Shown piece by piece: positions 34,734 to 42,379 of a DNA stretch of 64,000 nt. Within the stretch, counting starts at the first letter, position 1. Each line of letters begins with the position of its first letter. Below the pieces are notes generated by a model. The model worked only from the letters and a program-made list of their open reading frames with translations. It was not told the origin of the DNA and searched no databases. This stretch comes from JAUNBN01 sp036645935 (GTDB taxonomy: Bacteria; Bacillota; Clostridia; Oscillospirales; Ruminococcaceae), in assembly GCA_036645935.1 (NCBI GenBank), contig JAVXNE010000004.1, positions 124,001-188,000 of the forward strand, in the 5' to 3' direction. Both the position numbers and the translations under genes were made by a program.

Positions 34734-35389
34734 TTGTTGTCCTCCAAAATATACCCCACGCCATAGATGGTGCGGATGTGCTTTTCCCATGACAGTTTGC
34801 GCCGCAGACGCTGAATGTGGGTGTCGAGTGTGCGTGTATCGGTCTCCGGTTCTGCGCCCCACACCGCGCCGTAGAGATATTCGCGCAGCAGCACGGCGCC
34901 CTTGTTGCGCATGAGCAATGCAAGCAGTTCAATTTCTTTGCGCGTCAAAACCAATTCCTCGCCCGCCTTGACAACGCACCGAGTCTCGGGGTCACAGCTT
35001 ACGTCGAGCGCCGAGAGCACCCGGTGTGTGCGATTGCAGCGGCGCAGCACACTTTCGACACGGGCAATCAGTTCAATCGGATCAAAAGGCTTGACGATAT
35101 AGTCGTCCGCACCCATGTGCAGGCCCTTTGCCTTATCGGCCATGTCGCCTTTTGCGGTGATGAAAATGACCGGTATTCCAAGGGGCTCAATGTAGCGAAG
35201 CAGCTCGTAGCCGTCCGTTTCGGGCATCATGATATCGAGCAGCGCAAGGTCGTATTCTTTGCAATCGATCATGTCTGCCGCGCGCTCGCTGTCATTTGCA
35301 ATCTCGCATTCATAACCCACATAACGCAGTGTTTCCGCCACAAGTTCCGCAATTGCTTTTTCATCATCGACGATCAGAATCGGTTTCAT
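34730..35389 (-). CDS. OmpR-family response regulator
   Basis: A 219-residue regulator. The receiver domain has the acidic pair (VDDEKA), the phospho-accepting Asp in LALLDIMMP, Thr/Ser in FITAKG and Lys in YIVKPFDP. The C-terminal winged helix has LTRKEIELLALLMRNKG, REYLYGAVWGAEPETDTRTLDTHIQRLRRKL and IRTIYGVGYIL. The start at 35389 follows AGGAGAACAGT. It is the first gene of a four-gene minus-strand operon with its kinase, an anchored exterior protein and a lipoprotein. Confidence 0.96.
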   Translation of the reverse strand: MKPILIVDDEKAIAELVAETLRYVGYECEIANDSERAADMIDCKEYDLALLDIMMPETDGYELLRYIEPLGIPVIFITAKGDMADKAKGLHMGADDYIVKPFDPIELIARVESVLRRCNRTHRVLSALDVSCDPETRCVVKAGEELVLTRKEIELLALLMRNKGAVLLREYLYGAVWGAEPETDTRTLDTHIQRLRRKLSWEKHIRTIYGVGYILEDNK

Positions 35390-35412
35390 ACTGTTCTCCT
35401 GTCGCGCCATGT

Positions 35413-35440
35413 GCCATAGCTTATCAGGCAAATGCGTCAA
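35413..35440 (-). promoter_or_regulatory. Promoter of the two-component operon
   Basis: On the minus strand TTGACG (plus 35435-35440), a 16-bp spacer and TATGGC (35413-35418). Immediately upstream is an imperfect palindrome AACAGTTATAATTGTTG (about 35438-35454) that could be an operator for autoregulation. Confidence 0.5.
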
Positions 35441-35823
35441 CAATTATAACTGTTATCGTGCAGCTTTAAGTTTACACTCTATTTTTATTGAAGTCACAGG
35501 GTTTAGAAGCTATACAGAAAAAACCGCCGGGATACGCGGTATCTGCGGCGATTCTTGCGCTCACTGATAACATTTGCACAAGCAAGGGTAAAAGAGAGCT
35601 GCGCAAAATAAATTAATAGCGCGAACGGCTTTAGCTTTTTTTGGAAGCCTGCGGCGCATGCGCTGCGGTTAAGCATTTTAGCGGTTGTGCTTAGAAACCA
35701 AGGCCTCTGCAAACGGTGAGTTGCACACGCTCTTTTGCACGAGCCGCGTCGGGAGCAAGTGTGACAGGATTTGTCCGAAAGATTGGCAAATCCGCAAAAC
35801 CGGTGGATTAACGGACGAAAGTG
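35441..35823. other. Gene-free spacer between the regulator and cysK
   Basis: Apart from the palindrome noted upstream of the regulator promoter, about 370 bases show no supported gene, no clear terminator for cysK and no known RNA element. Confidence 0.4.
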
Positions 35824-36762
35824 CTATTGCGGGTGCCGGGAGAAGAGCGGCGTTGAGAGATACCTCTCGCCCGTGTCCGGAAGCAGCGTAACCATTGATT
35901 TAAACTTATACTTATCGGTGCGCGCGAGAGAAGTTGCCGCAAAGAGCGCGGCGCCAGACGTTATTCCCACAAGGATGCCCTCTGTTCTTGCGAGTGCCCG
36001 AGCGGCGGAATACGCCTCTTCGTCGCTCACTGTGACGATCTCGTCCACAAGAGAGGCATCGTAATTTGCGGGAACAAATCCCGCGCCGATACCCATGAGG
36101 CCGTGAGGGCCTGCATTGCCGCCCGAGAGCACCGCTGAGCCGGACGGCTCGACCGCGACAATTTTCACCGACGGTTTGCATTCTTTCAGATAGCGAGCGG
36201 TTCCCGAAAGCGTCCCGCCGCTGCCGACGCCCGCGACAAAGATATCGATCTCGCCGCCGGTGTCGCGAAATATCTCGGGACCGGTGGATTTATAGTGAGC
36301 GAGAGCATTGGCGGGATTGTCAAACTGCGAAGGGATGAAAGCGCCCTCAATACTCGCTGCAAGCTCAGACGCTTTCTCTATTGCACCGCGCATTCCGAGC
36401 GCTCCGTCGGTCAGCACAAGCTCTGCACCGTAGGCCGCCAGCAGCGCTATCCGCTCGGCACTCATGGTGTCGGGCATTGTGAGCACAACGCGATAGCCAC
36501 GTTCGGCAGCGACGGCCGCGAGCCCGACCCCGGTGTTCCCGCTTGTCGGTTCGATAATCACAGCTCCTTTTTTGAGCAGACCGCGCTCCTCTGCATCGCA
36601 AATCATCGAGAGTGCAGCGCGGTCTTTCACGCTGCCTGTCGGGTTGAAATATTCAAGTTTCGCCAAAATTGCACGAGGGAGACCCTCGCTTAAAGAATAG
36701 TGTAAAAGCTCAAGCATCGGGGTGTTGCCGATCAGTTCGTCTATGTTGCGGTAAATTTTCAC
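35824..36762 (-). CDS. cysK: Cysteine synthase (O-acetylserine sulfhydrylase)
   Basis: A PLP enzyme that makes cysteine from O-acetylserine and sulfide. The 312 residues show IGNTPMLEL, the PLP-lysine in NPTGSVKDRAA, the phosphate/substrate loop EPTSGNTGVGLA, the GVGSGGTLSGTARYLKE phosphate cup and the C-terminal GITSGAALFAA. Start is a GTG with AAAGGA ten bases before it. It has its own promoter and no cysE neighbour. The last residues are a little divergent, as is normal. Distinguishing CysK from CysM is not possible with certainty, but the length and motifs favour CysK. Confidence 0.94.
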   Translation of the reverse strand: MKIYRNIDELIGNTPMLELLHYSLSEGLPRAILAKLEYFNPTGSVKDRAALSMICDAEERGLLKKGAVIIEPTSGNTGVGLAAVAAERGYRVVLTMPDTMSAERIALLAAYGAELVLTDGALGMRGAIEKASELAASIEGAFIPSQFDNPANALAHYKSTGPEIFRDTGGEIDIFVAGVGSGGTLSGTARYLKECKPSVKIVAVEPSGSAVLSGGNAGPHGLMGIGAGFVPANYDASLVDEIVTVSDEEAYSAARALARTEGILVGITSGAALFAATSLARTDKYKFKSMVTLLPDTGERYLSTPLFSRHPQ

Positions 36763-36801
36763 GATTGGGATATCCTTTCAAATAAAAAATTGCTTTAAAA
36801 A

Positions 36802-36830
36802 ATTATATACTTGTTTCTCAAACGATTCAA
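36802..36830 (-). promoter_or_regulatory. Promoter of cysK
   Basis: Minus-strand TTGAAT (plus 36825-36830), 17 bases, then TATAAT (36802-36807), about 40 bases before the GTG start. A 7-bp stem GCAAGCT/AGCTTGC (about 36849-36876) stands just upstream. No T-box or S-box motif was recognised. Confidence 0.6.
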
Positions 36831-37159
36831 GCAAAGACGAACGCAAAAAGCAAGCTACCATGCGTTTTGCAGCTTGCAGAATGAAAAGGAACAATGGCCA
36901 ATCCTGCAAGCGGCTTCATTTCCGCTGCCTCGTTTTGCGCACTTTTGACAACACAAAAAAATTTGTTAAAAAAGCCCATCTGTAATTAGGCGAAAGAGGG
37001 GTACCCGCAGACCTGCCGCGCGGTTCAACATCTTTTTATGCCAAAAAACTGCGCCGGAACTCAGATGAGGACATTCGGGAAAGCTGTGAAATCTATCGGG
37101 ACATCAGAAACCCCCGTATAATAATGGCAATGGTGTCTCAAGAAAGGTGTGATTTATGA
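36831..37159. other. Divergent cysK-nucleoside hydrolase spacer
   Basis: No gene is seen. It carries the small stem upstream of cysK and a TATAAT at 37117-37122 and another at 37160-37165, either of which could serve the nucleoside hydrolase gene; neither has a good -35. Confidence 0.35.
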
Positions 37160-37210
37160 TATAATAGGGCAAAACACAACGGAGCTCAATTTGAGCGCGC
37201 GGAGGAAAAA

Positions 37211-38218
37211 ATGGAACAGAAAACAAAAGTGATTCTCGATTGTGACACCGGATCGGATGACGCGGTTGCGATAATGCTCGCGATATTGTCCGATAAAATC
37301 GATCTGCTTGGAATCTGCACAGTTGCCGGCAACAAGGAAATCAATTTCACGACTGACAACACGCTGCGAGTCATTGACCTGCTCGGCGCAAAAATCCCCG
37401 TTTACAGAGGCTGCCACACCTCGATGGTGACCAAGCTTTATCCCGGACGCCGAGGCAACTATACGGGAATGACGGGTGTGAGCGATCAAAATGTCGACGC
37501 CAACGGCGAGGTGATACAATATCACACCGATTGCTTGCCTATTCCCGAGCCGACCTCCAAGGAACGCTCCGAGCACGCGGTGTTTTGGTTGATCGACACG
37601 CTGATGAAGTCGAATGGGGACATCGCCGTCGTCCCGACAGGGCCGCTGACAAACCTCGCAATGGCAATTCGTATAGAGCCGAGGATATGCGGCAAAATTA
37701 AGGAGATAGTATTTATGGGCGGCGGGTTCAAAACCTTTAACTCGACAAGCGCCGCGGAGTTCAATATATGGGCGGATCCAGAAGCTGCGCAAATCGTGCT
37801 CACGAGCGGAGTTAAAAAGGTAACTATGGTGCCGCTCGACGCGACGCACAGCGCCAATTTTACCAGAGCTGACGCCGACGAGCTGCGCGCTTGGGGAGGG
37901 AAAATATGCCCTGTTGTCGCCGACCTCATCGAAGAGCGTGTTGAGGCATACAATCGCTATCAGCCGCAGCAGCTGCCCGACAGCGCCCCGCTGCACGACG
38001 CACTTGCGCTCGGTTATATCATCGACACGGCGGTTCTGCGCGACGTTCGCTTTATGCGCGTTGACGTCGATTGTGGCGGCGGCTTTGCGGACGGGCAGAC
38101 CATCTGTGACACCCGAGCGTATCCCGACCGCGAGCGGAACTGCAACGTTGCGCTCGATTCCGATCGCGCGCGCTTTGTTGCGCTCTCAAAAGAGCTGCTG
38201 CAATCTTTCAAAGGATAG
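37211..38218 (+). CDS. Inosine-uridine preferring nucleoside hydrolase
   Basis: Hydrolyses the N-glycosidic bond of ribonucleosides for base salvage. The 335 residues contain the calcium-binding DCDTGSDDAVA at the N-terminus, PTGPLTNLA, EIVFMGGGF, AEFNIWADPEAA and the last Asp in PLHDALAL. GGAGGAAAAA precedes the ATG. Oddity: the last 17 codons and the bases after the stop are duplicated 137 bases downstream as a direct repeat. Substrate choice cannot be read from sequence. The nearby asparaginase is separate. Confidence 0.93.
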   Translation: MEQKTKVILDCDTGSDDAVAIMLAILSDKIDLLGICTVAGNKEINFTTDNTLRVIDLLGAKIPVYRGCHTSMVTKLYPGRRGNYTGMTGVSDQNVDANGEVIQYHTDCLPIPEPTSKERSEHAVFWLIDTLMKSNGDIAVVPTGPLTNLAMAIRIEPRICGKIKEIVFMGGGFKTFNSTSAAEFNIWADPEAAQIVLTSGVKKVTMVPLDATHSANFTRADADELRAWGGKICPVVADLIEERVEAYNRYQPQQLPDSAPLHDALALGYIIDTAVLRDVRFMRVDVDCGGGFADGQTICDTRAYPDRERNCNVALDSDRARFVALSKELLQSFKG

Positions 38219-38394
38219 AGATAAAGGAAAGCTTCAGCCCGTGCGGGCAAGGCAAAATATCCAAAAAAGACAGAACAAATTTGCCGAACAAATCAAAATG
38301 CGGCGCGCGCTTTGTTGCGCTCTCAAAAGAGCTGCTGCACTCTTTCAAAGGATAGAGATAAAGGAAAGCTTCAGCCCGTGCGGACGAGGCAAAA
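38168..38394 (+). repeat. Tandem direct repeat, 137-bp period, at the end of the hydrolase gene
   Basis: Bases 38168-38257 recur at 38305-38394 with 87 of 90 positions identical by my count. The first copy starts in the last codons of the nucleoside hydrolase gene; the second is wholly intergenic. The segment between (GGCAAAATATCC..GACAGAACAAATTTGCCGAA) has a close relative at 41190-41230. This points to a dispersed repeat family, not only a local duplication. Confidence 0.9.
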
Positions 38395-38506
38395 AACACC
38401 CCCAAATGCACAGGCGCGAGCGACTTGAAATAGAATAAAGCGCAGGTGCCTGACGGCGCACTCGAGACATATTTTTGCAGGCATTAATATTGTCGGAGGA
38501 CGCGAG

Positions 38507-39517
38507 ATGAAACGGATACTGCTCATTACCACGGGTGGGACGATAGCGTGCAGACAGACGCCGGCAGGGCTTTCCCCGGTTATGGATGCCTCTGAGATTC
38601 TGCGCTTTGTCCCGACAGTGAGCGAGCTGTGCGAGATTCAAACTCTGCCGCTCATGAACAAGGACAGCACCGAAATTATGCCCTCGGATTGGCTCGCAAT
38701 CGCGCGGAACATTTGCGAGAGATACGAACGCTTCGACGGTTTTGTAGTGACGCACGGAACGGACACGATGGCCTATACAACGGCGGCGCTCTCATACTTG
38801 ATACAGCGCTCTCCCAAACCCGTTGTGGTGACCGGCTCTCAGCGGCCGATTGACGCCGACATAAATGACGCGCGCCAAAACTTGCTCGACAGCTTTCGCT
38901 GTGCGTGTGACGCGCGAACGCACGGGGTTGTGCTTGTGTTCGACGGAGAGGTGATTGCCGGAACGCGCGCGAAAAAGACGCACACCAAAAGCTACAATGC
39001 GTTTTCATCAGTTAACTATCCTGCGCTCGCAAGGATACAGGACGGCAGAATGGTGACTTACATCGAGCGCAGCTGCGGCGATTGCGCGGAGTTTTACGAT
39101 GAGCTTTGTGAGCGGGTTGAGCTTGTGAAGCTGACACCCGCCTCTTCACCGCGGCTGCTCGAAGAGGCGCTTTGTGGCAACGACGCTGTCGTCGTTGAGA
39201 GCTTCGGAACGGGAGGAGTGCCCGCGAGATTCCGCCATGTGTTTGAAAATGCGGCAGCGCAAGATAAGCTCATAGTAATGACCACGCAGGTTCCCAACGA
39301 GGGCAGCGACATGACGATTTATAAAGTGGGCCGCGAGATAAAAGAAAAACTGTCTCTTCTTGAGGCGTTTGACATGACGCTGGAGGCAGTTCTCGCAAAG
39401 CTGATGTGGGTGCTCGCGCTCGGAGGTGTTCGAGATGAGCTTCGCGCGCGGTTTTACGCGCCGATCGGAGAGGATATACTTTTCAGCGAAACTGAAAGCA
39501 ATACAATTGGTATATGA
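38507..39517 (+). CDS. ansA: L-asparaginase, type I
   Basis: Hydrolyses asparagine to aspartate and ammonia. The 336-residue protein has both catalytic threonine motifs: ITTGGTIACRQT at the N-terminus and FVVTHGTDTMAYTTAAL, plus VVTGSQRPIDADINDARQNL. No signal peptide is present, so it is the cytoplasmic type. A GGAGGACGCGAG sequence precedes the ATG. It is flanked on the left by the 137-bp tandem repeat and separated from birA by a 630-base spacer. Confidence 0.93.
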   Translation: MKRILLITTGGTIACRQTPAGLSPVMDASEILRFVPTVSELCEIQTLPLMNKDSTEIMPSDWLAIARNICERYERFDGFVVTHGTDTMAYTTAALSYLIQRSPKPVVVTGSQRPIDADINDARQNLLDSFRCACDARTHGVVLVFDGEVIAGTRAKKTHTKSYNAFSSVNYPALARIQDGRMVTYIERSCGDCAEFYDELCERVELVKLTPASSPRLLEEALCGNDAVVVESFGTGGVPARFRHVFENAAAQDKLIVMTTQVPNEGSDMTIYKVGREIKEKLSLLEAFDMTLEAVLAKLMWVLALGGVRDELRARFYAPIGEDILFSETESNTIGI

Positions 39518-40150
39518 GCGCCGCAGAGAGCAGATTGCGTGCGTTATCTTTTGACACAAAACCAAATTTCACGGCGAGTTTGCCGTATTTGACACAAGCA
39601 GGTGAGCAGCGTGGTTTTTGTGAAAAAAGTATGACAGCATGTTTTAAAGGAGAGCTTTCTTCAGCGTGTATCTGATATTAGGAAAAAACAAGCCTATGTA
39701 TAGTGTCGAGTGATTGCGCCGCCGTGCTGTATTCATCGCATTTTGGCTTGATCGGAGACAAGAATTTTTGGCATTTGCGACAAAATTAGCATGAGGTTTT
39801 AAAACATACTGCCGAAGATATTTGAAATATTGATGCAATCCAAACTCCCGAGACACAGAAGCCTTTCAATGGGGAATTTTAAGCATACATCTCAAATCCA
39901 AGATACGTGTTGTTCGAAAAGAACAGTATCATCCGGGTACCCTTTTAGGTGAAAAGGTGGTGCACACAACCGAAATATACTCACCGTTGATTACAATACA
40001 ATTATACCCAAATGGCGAAGACGGTCCTAGAGACGAAAGGAACGTCGCTGAAATATACTGTTAGTATTGAGCAGCGTGTGCACTCAGAATAATAAAACCG
40101 CCGGAAGAGCATTCAGCCGGCGCTGACGGCTGAATAAAGGTGGGTGGAAC
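39518..40150. other. Long spacer before birA with hairpin
   Basis: About 630 bases without a supported gene. Repeated words include TTTGACACAA (near 39551 and 39588) and GAAATATACT (near 39972 and 40048). A perfect 9-bp stem ATTCAGCCG/CGGCTGAAT with a 7-base loop lies at about 40112-40136, just before birA. No U tract follows it, so it is more likely a leader structure than a terminator. Confidence 0.4.
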
Positions 40151-40942
40151 ATGGCAGACAATTTCCCGAGCGCGGATGAAATTGCGCAATATAGAACGAC
40201 ACGCGCAGATGCGGCGGTTTTTTGCTATGACAGCGTCGGGTCAACCAACGATGTCGCCCGCGAGCTGGCGCTCAAAAACGCCTGTTCGGGTACGATCGTT
40301 GCATCGCGATCGCAGCAGAGTGGGCGGGGTCGGCGAGGGCATTCTTTTTTTTCGCCGTATGGTGGGATATACATGAGCGTGGTGCTAAGACCTCCATCGC
40401 TCGTCGAGAGCAGTGCGCTGATAACTCCGGCGGCGGCAGTTGCGGGATCGCGCGCTATTGAAAAAGTATCGGGCAAGCGAGTGAGAATAAAATGGGTCAA
40501 CGACATTTTTATTGAGGGCAAAAAAGTTTGCGGAATACTTGCCGAATCGGGAGAGAGTTCATGCGGTGCGTTCGCCATACTCGGGGTTGGGGTCAATGTA
40601 TCGATGCCGCGCGGCGGATTTCCCGACGAGATTGCCGACATTGCGGGCGCTCTTTTTGCACATGGCGACGAAGCCCCCGACACGAGGGCGAGGCTTATTG
40701 CCGAAATAGCGGATGGTCTGTGCGAGATGTGCGAGGAGCCTGATATCACGGATTTTCTCGATGAATACCGCGTGAGAGCGCTGCTGCTCGGAGAGCAGAT
40801 AGACGTCATTGCAAGCGATGGCGTCCGCCGGCGCGCGCGAGCAATCGAGATCGATGATCTTTGCCGTCTCGTCGCAGAATACCCAAACGGAGAGCGGGAG
40901 GCGCTGTGTGCAGGAGAGGTGAGTGCACGGCGCGCACCTTGA
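40151..40942 (+). CDS. birA: Biotin--[acetyl-CoA-carboxylase] ligase, catalytic form
   Basis: Attaches biotin to the carrier protein of acetyl-CoA carboxylase or other biotin enzymes. The 263 residues include DSVGSTNDVA, the biotinyl-AMP loop SQQSGRGRRGHSFFSP, KWVNDIFIEGKKVCGILAE and GVGVNVS. There is no N-terminal helix-turn-helix, so it is a ligase without repressor function (class I). The C-terminal SH3-like part (DVIASDGVRRRARAIEID) is kept. KWVND replaces the usual KWPND. GGTGGG precedes the start. Confidence 0.93.
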   Translation: MADNFPSADEIAQYRTTRADAAVFCYDSVGSTNDVARELALKNACSGTIVASRSQQSGRGRRGHSFFSPYGGIYMSVVLRPPSLVESSALITPAAAVAGSRAIEKVSGKRVRIKWVNDIFIEGKKVCGILAESGESSCGAFAILGVGVNVSMPRGGFPDEIADIAGALFAHGDEAPDTRARLIAEIADGLCEMCEEPDITDFLDEYRVRALLLGEQIDVIASDGVRRRARAIEIDDLCRLVAEYPNGEREALCAGEVSARRAP

Positions 40943-41176
40943 GGTGATGGGGAAACCGCAAGCTTTCTTCCTGTTGAAAGCTGGAGGCGCGAGTCATTAA
41001 AAATGGAGGTACCGGAAAAGTGAGCGCAAGCAGCGGTCGGCTTTTTTGTCGGACACAAAATGACGCGGCGAAAACACGAGCGAAAAGTCAACATTTCGAT
41101 ATTTTCGTGTGGAACACTTCCAACACAAACAGGTGGTGAAAAAATCAAGCAGAGTGCCTTTGCTGAATATCCGAAC

Positions 41177-41338
41177 ATTTCACACGGGCGAGGTAAAGCA
41201 TCCCAAAAAGGACAGAGCCATTTTGTCGAAAGGGCAAGATGCCGCGAGCGAGTGGAGACACACTTAAAAGATGCTGCGCTTTTTTAAAGAATAGAGATAA
41301 AACGAGGCTTGCATTTCACACGGGCGAGGTAAAGCATC
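41177..41338 (+). repeat. Second locus of the 136-137 bp repeat family
   Basis: A 26-base word (ATTTCACACGGGCGAGGTAA and following bases) at 41177-41202 recurs exactly at 41313-41338, a spacing of 136. The bases in between align with the repeat at 38.2 kb: CATCCCAAAAAGGACAGAGC against TATCCAAAAAAGACAGAACA, and TAAAGAATAGAGATAAAA against CAAAGGATAGAGATAAAG. Thus an ancestral tandem unit of about 136-137 bp exists in at least two places, same orientation, on either side of ansA-birA. The rest of the 40943-41405 spacer holds no gene. Confidence 0.75.
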
Positions 41339-41364
41339 GAAGCGGCACAGCGTGCTTTATATCA

Positions 41365-41396
41365 AAATCGGCATCTCCTTAAGGAGATGCCGATTT
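41365..41396 (-). terminator. 32-base perfect palindrome, probable terminator
   Basis: AAATCGGCATCTCCTT is followed directly by its complement. It ends ten bases from the stop of the minus-strand membrane gene. The minus-strand tail TTTTGAT is short, and on the plus strand a TTTTT run follows after eight bases, so it could act in both directions. Confidence 0.6.
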
Positions 41397-41405
41397 GCGA
41401 TGTTT

Positions 41406-41843
41406 TTAAAAAGATTCTTGGTTTTCAACCGCGCGGGGCTGCGCTTGCGTATCAGATGGTTCTCGCGCAATAGAGCACAAAATAAATAAAAGCAAAAACA
41501 CGTCAAACGTTTGATTGAGCATCAGCTGTTTTGATAAAAACAACCAATCTATCAATCCCACTGCAATCAGCACACAAGCCGAGACTACGGCCGGAGCCAT
41601 GATTCTTAATTTACCATGGCAACGTGATCTTCGAGTCAGTGCAATAATTATTCTGGCGCTTACTGCCCATAACGAGCAAATCATAATTTTCACTCCATAC
41701 AGCGGCAAATAATTAAAGGTCATATTCACATAGCGCCTACAAGCATATTCAAGATAGATTCCCAACAATATAATTCCGCAAATCCCGATAGAACAGCATG
41801 ACGGGAAAACAATATATTTCATCAGCTTTTCTGAATTTTTCAT
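41406..41843 (-). CDS. Hypothetical small membrane protein
   Basis: A 145-residue protein with four predicted membrane segments (YIVFPSCCSIGICGIILLGI, YLPLYGVKIMICSLWAVSA, MAPAVVSACVLIAVGLIDWLF, FDVFLLLFILCSI). AGGAG lies eleven bases before the ATG. The tail is hydrophilic (DTQAQPRAVENQESF). No family was recognised. The gene is more AT-rich in its codons than neighbouring genes, which hints at a recent arrival. Confidence 0.6.
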   Translation of the reverse strand: MKNSEKLMKYIVFPSCCSIGICGIILLGIYLEYACRRYVNMTFNYLPLYGVKIMICSLWAVSARIIIALTRRSRCHGKLRIMAPAVVSACVLIAVGLIDWLFLSKQLMLNQTFDVFLLLFILCSIAREPSDTQAQPRAVENQESF

Positions 41844-42379
41844 ATAAAATCAGCTCCTGTCTACTTGTTGCATCTCTCACAGATTCGCAAACATTTGCGC
41901 GTTCTATTTTCTAAAAAACTTCTTACAAAAACGCTGTCCGGCGCTTCCGTTGATGAATTTGCCGCTCATCCACCGGCGCGGCCGTGATCTGCGGCAGGTC
42001 TACTGCATACAATTGTGTCGCGGTTTTTGGCCGCTCGATTGGGGCACTGTATGCAGCTTTTTATCTGTCTTAATGAAGCGGGTCATTCTTCAAAAAGCCT
42101 TGCTCTATCGAACCGTCACCCTGTTCCAACACATATGGGATACCATGTTATGTGAGATGAGGTGCGCTGAGCGAAGTGAAAACACAAAGAGAGGTGACAA
42201 TTGGCACAGACATATGTTGTGGCGGGCCGCTGTGAAATGGCGCCTGTTGGGGTGCCATTTTGGGGTAAATTCAGTGATATCAAAAAGCAGTGCAGCGCTT
42301 CGTCGCGACAGCGACAGAGGAGCTGAGCTTGTCGTTGCTGTTCGAGCGGCAAGAGAGAGCTTGCCCAGAATAGCAGAGT
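41844..42379. other. Gene-poor stretch with structured element
   Basis: A 160-codon open frame on the plus strand has no ribosome binding site and reads as non-coding. CTGCATAC at 42003-42010 pairs with GTATGCAG at 42049-42056, with an inner GCGG..CCGC hairpin, and CTTTTTATC follows, so this resembles a terminator or small structured RNA. A second stem (ATGGCGCC/GGTGCCAT) lies at about 42237-42262. Confidence 0.35.

Noticed and set aside
36763..36960. Possible T-box or SAM riboswitch upstream of cysK
   Set aside because: A small hairpin exists, but the T-box TGGNACC motif and S-box core were not seen, and the promoter lies downstream of the hairpin.
38168..38394. CRISPR-like array
   Set aside because: Only two copies with a 137-bp period and long, nearly identical units; no short regularly spaced repeats.
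39644..39856. 70-codon minus-strand frame in the ansA-birA spacer
   Set aside because: No ribosome binding site and no similarity to known families that I can recognise.
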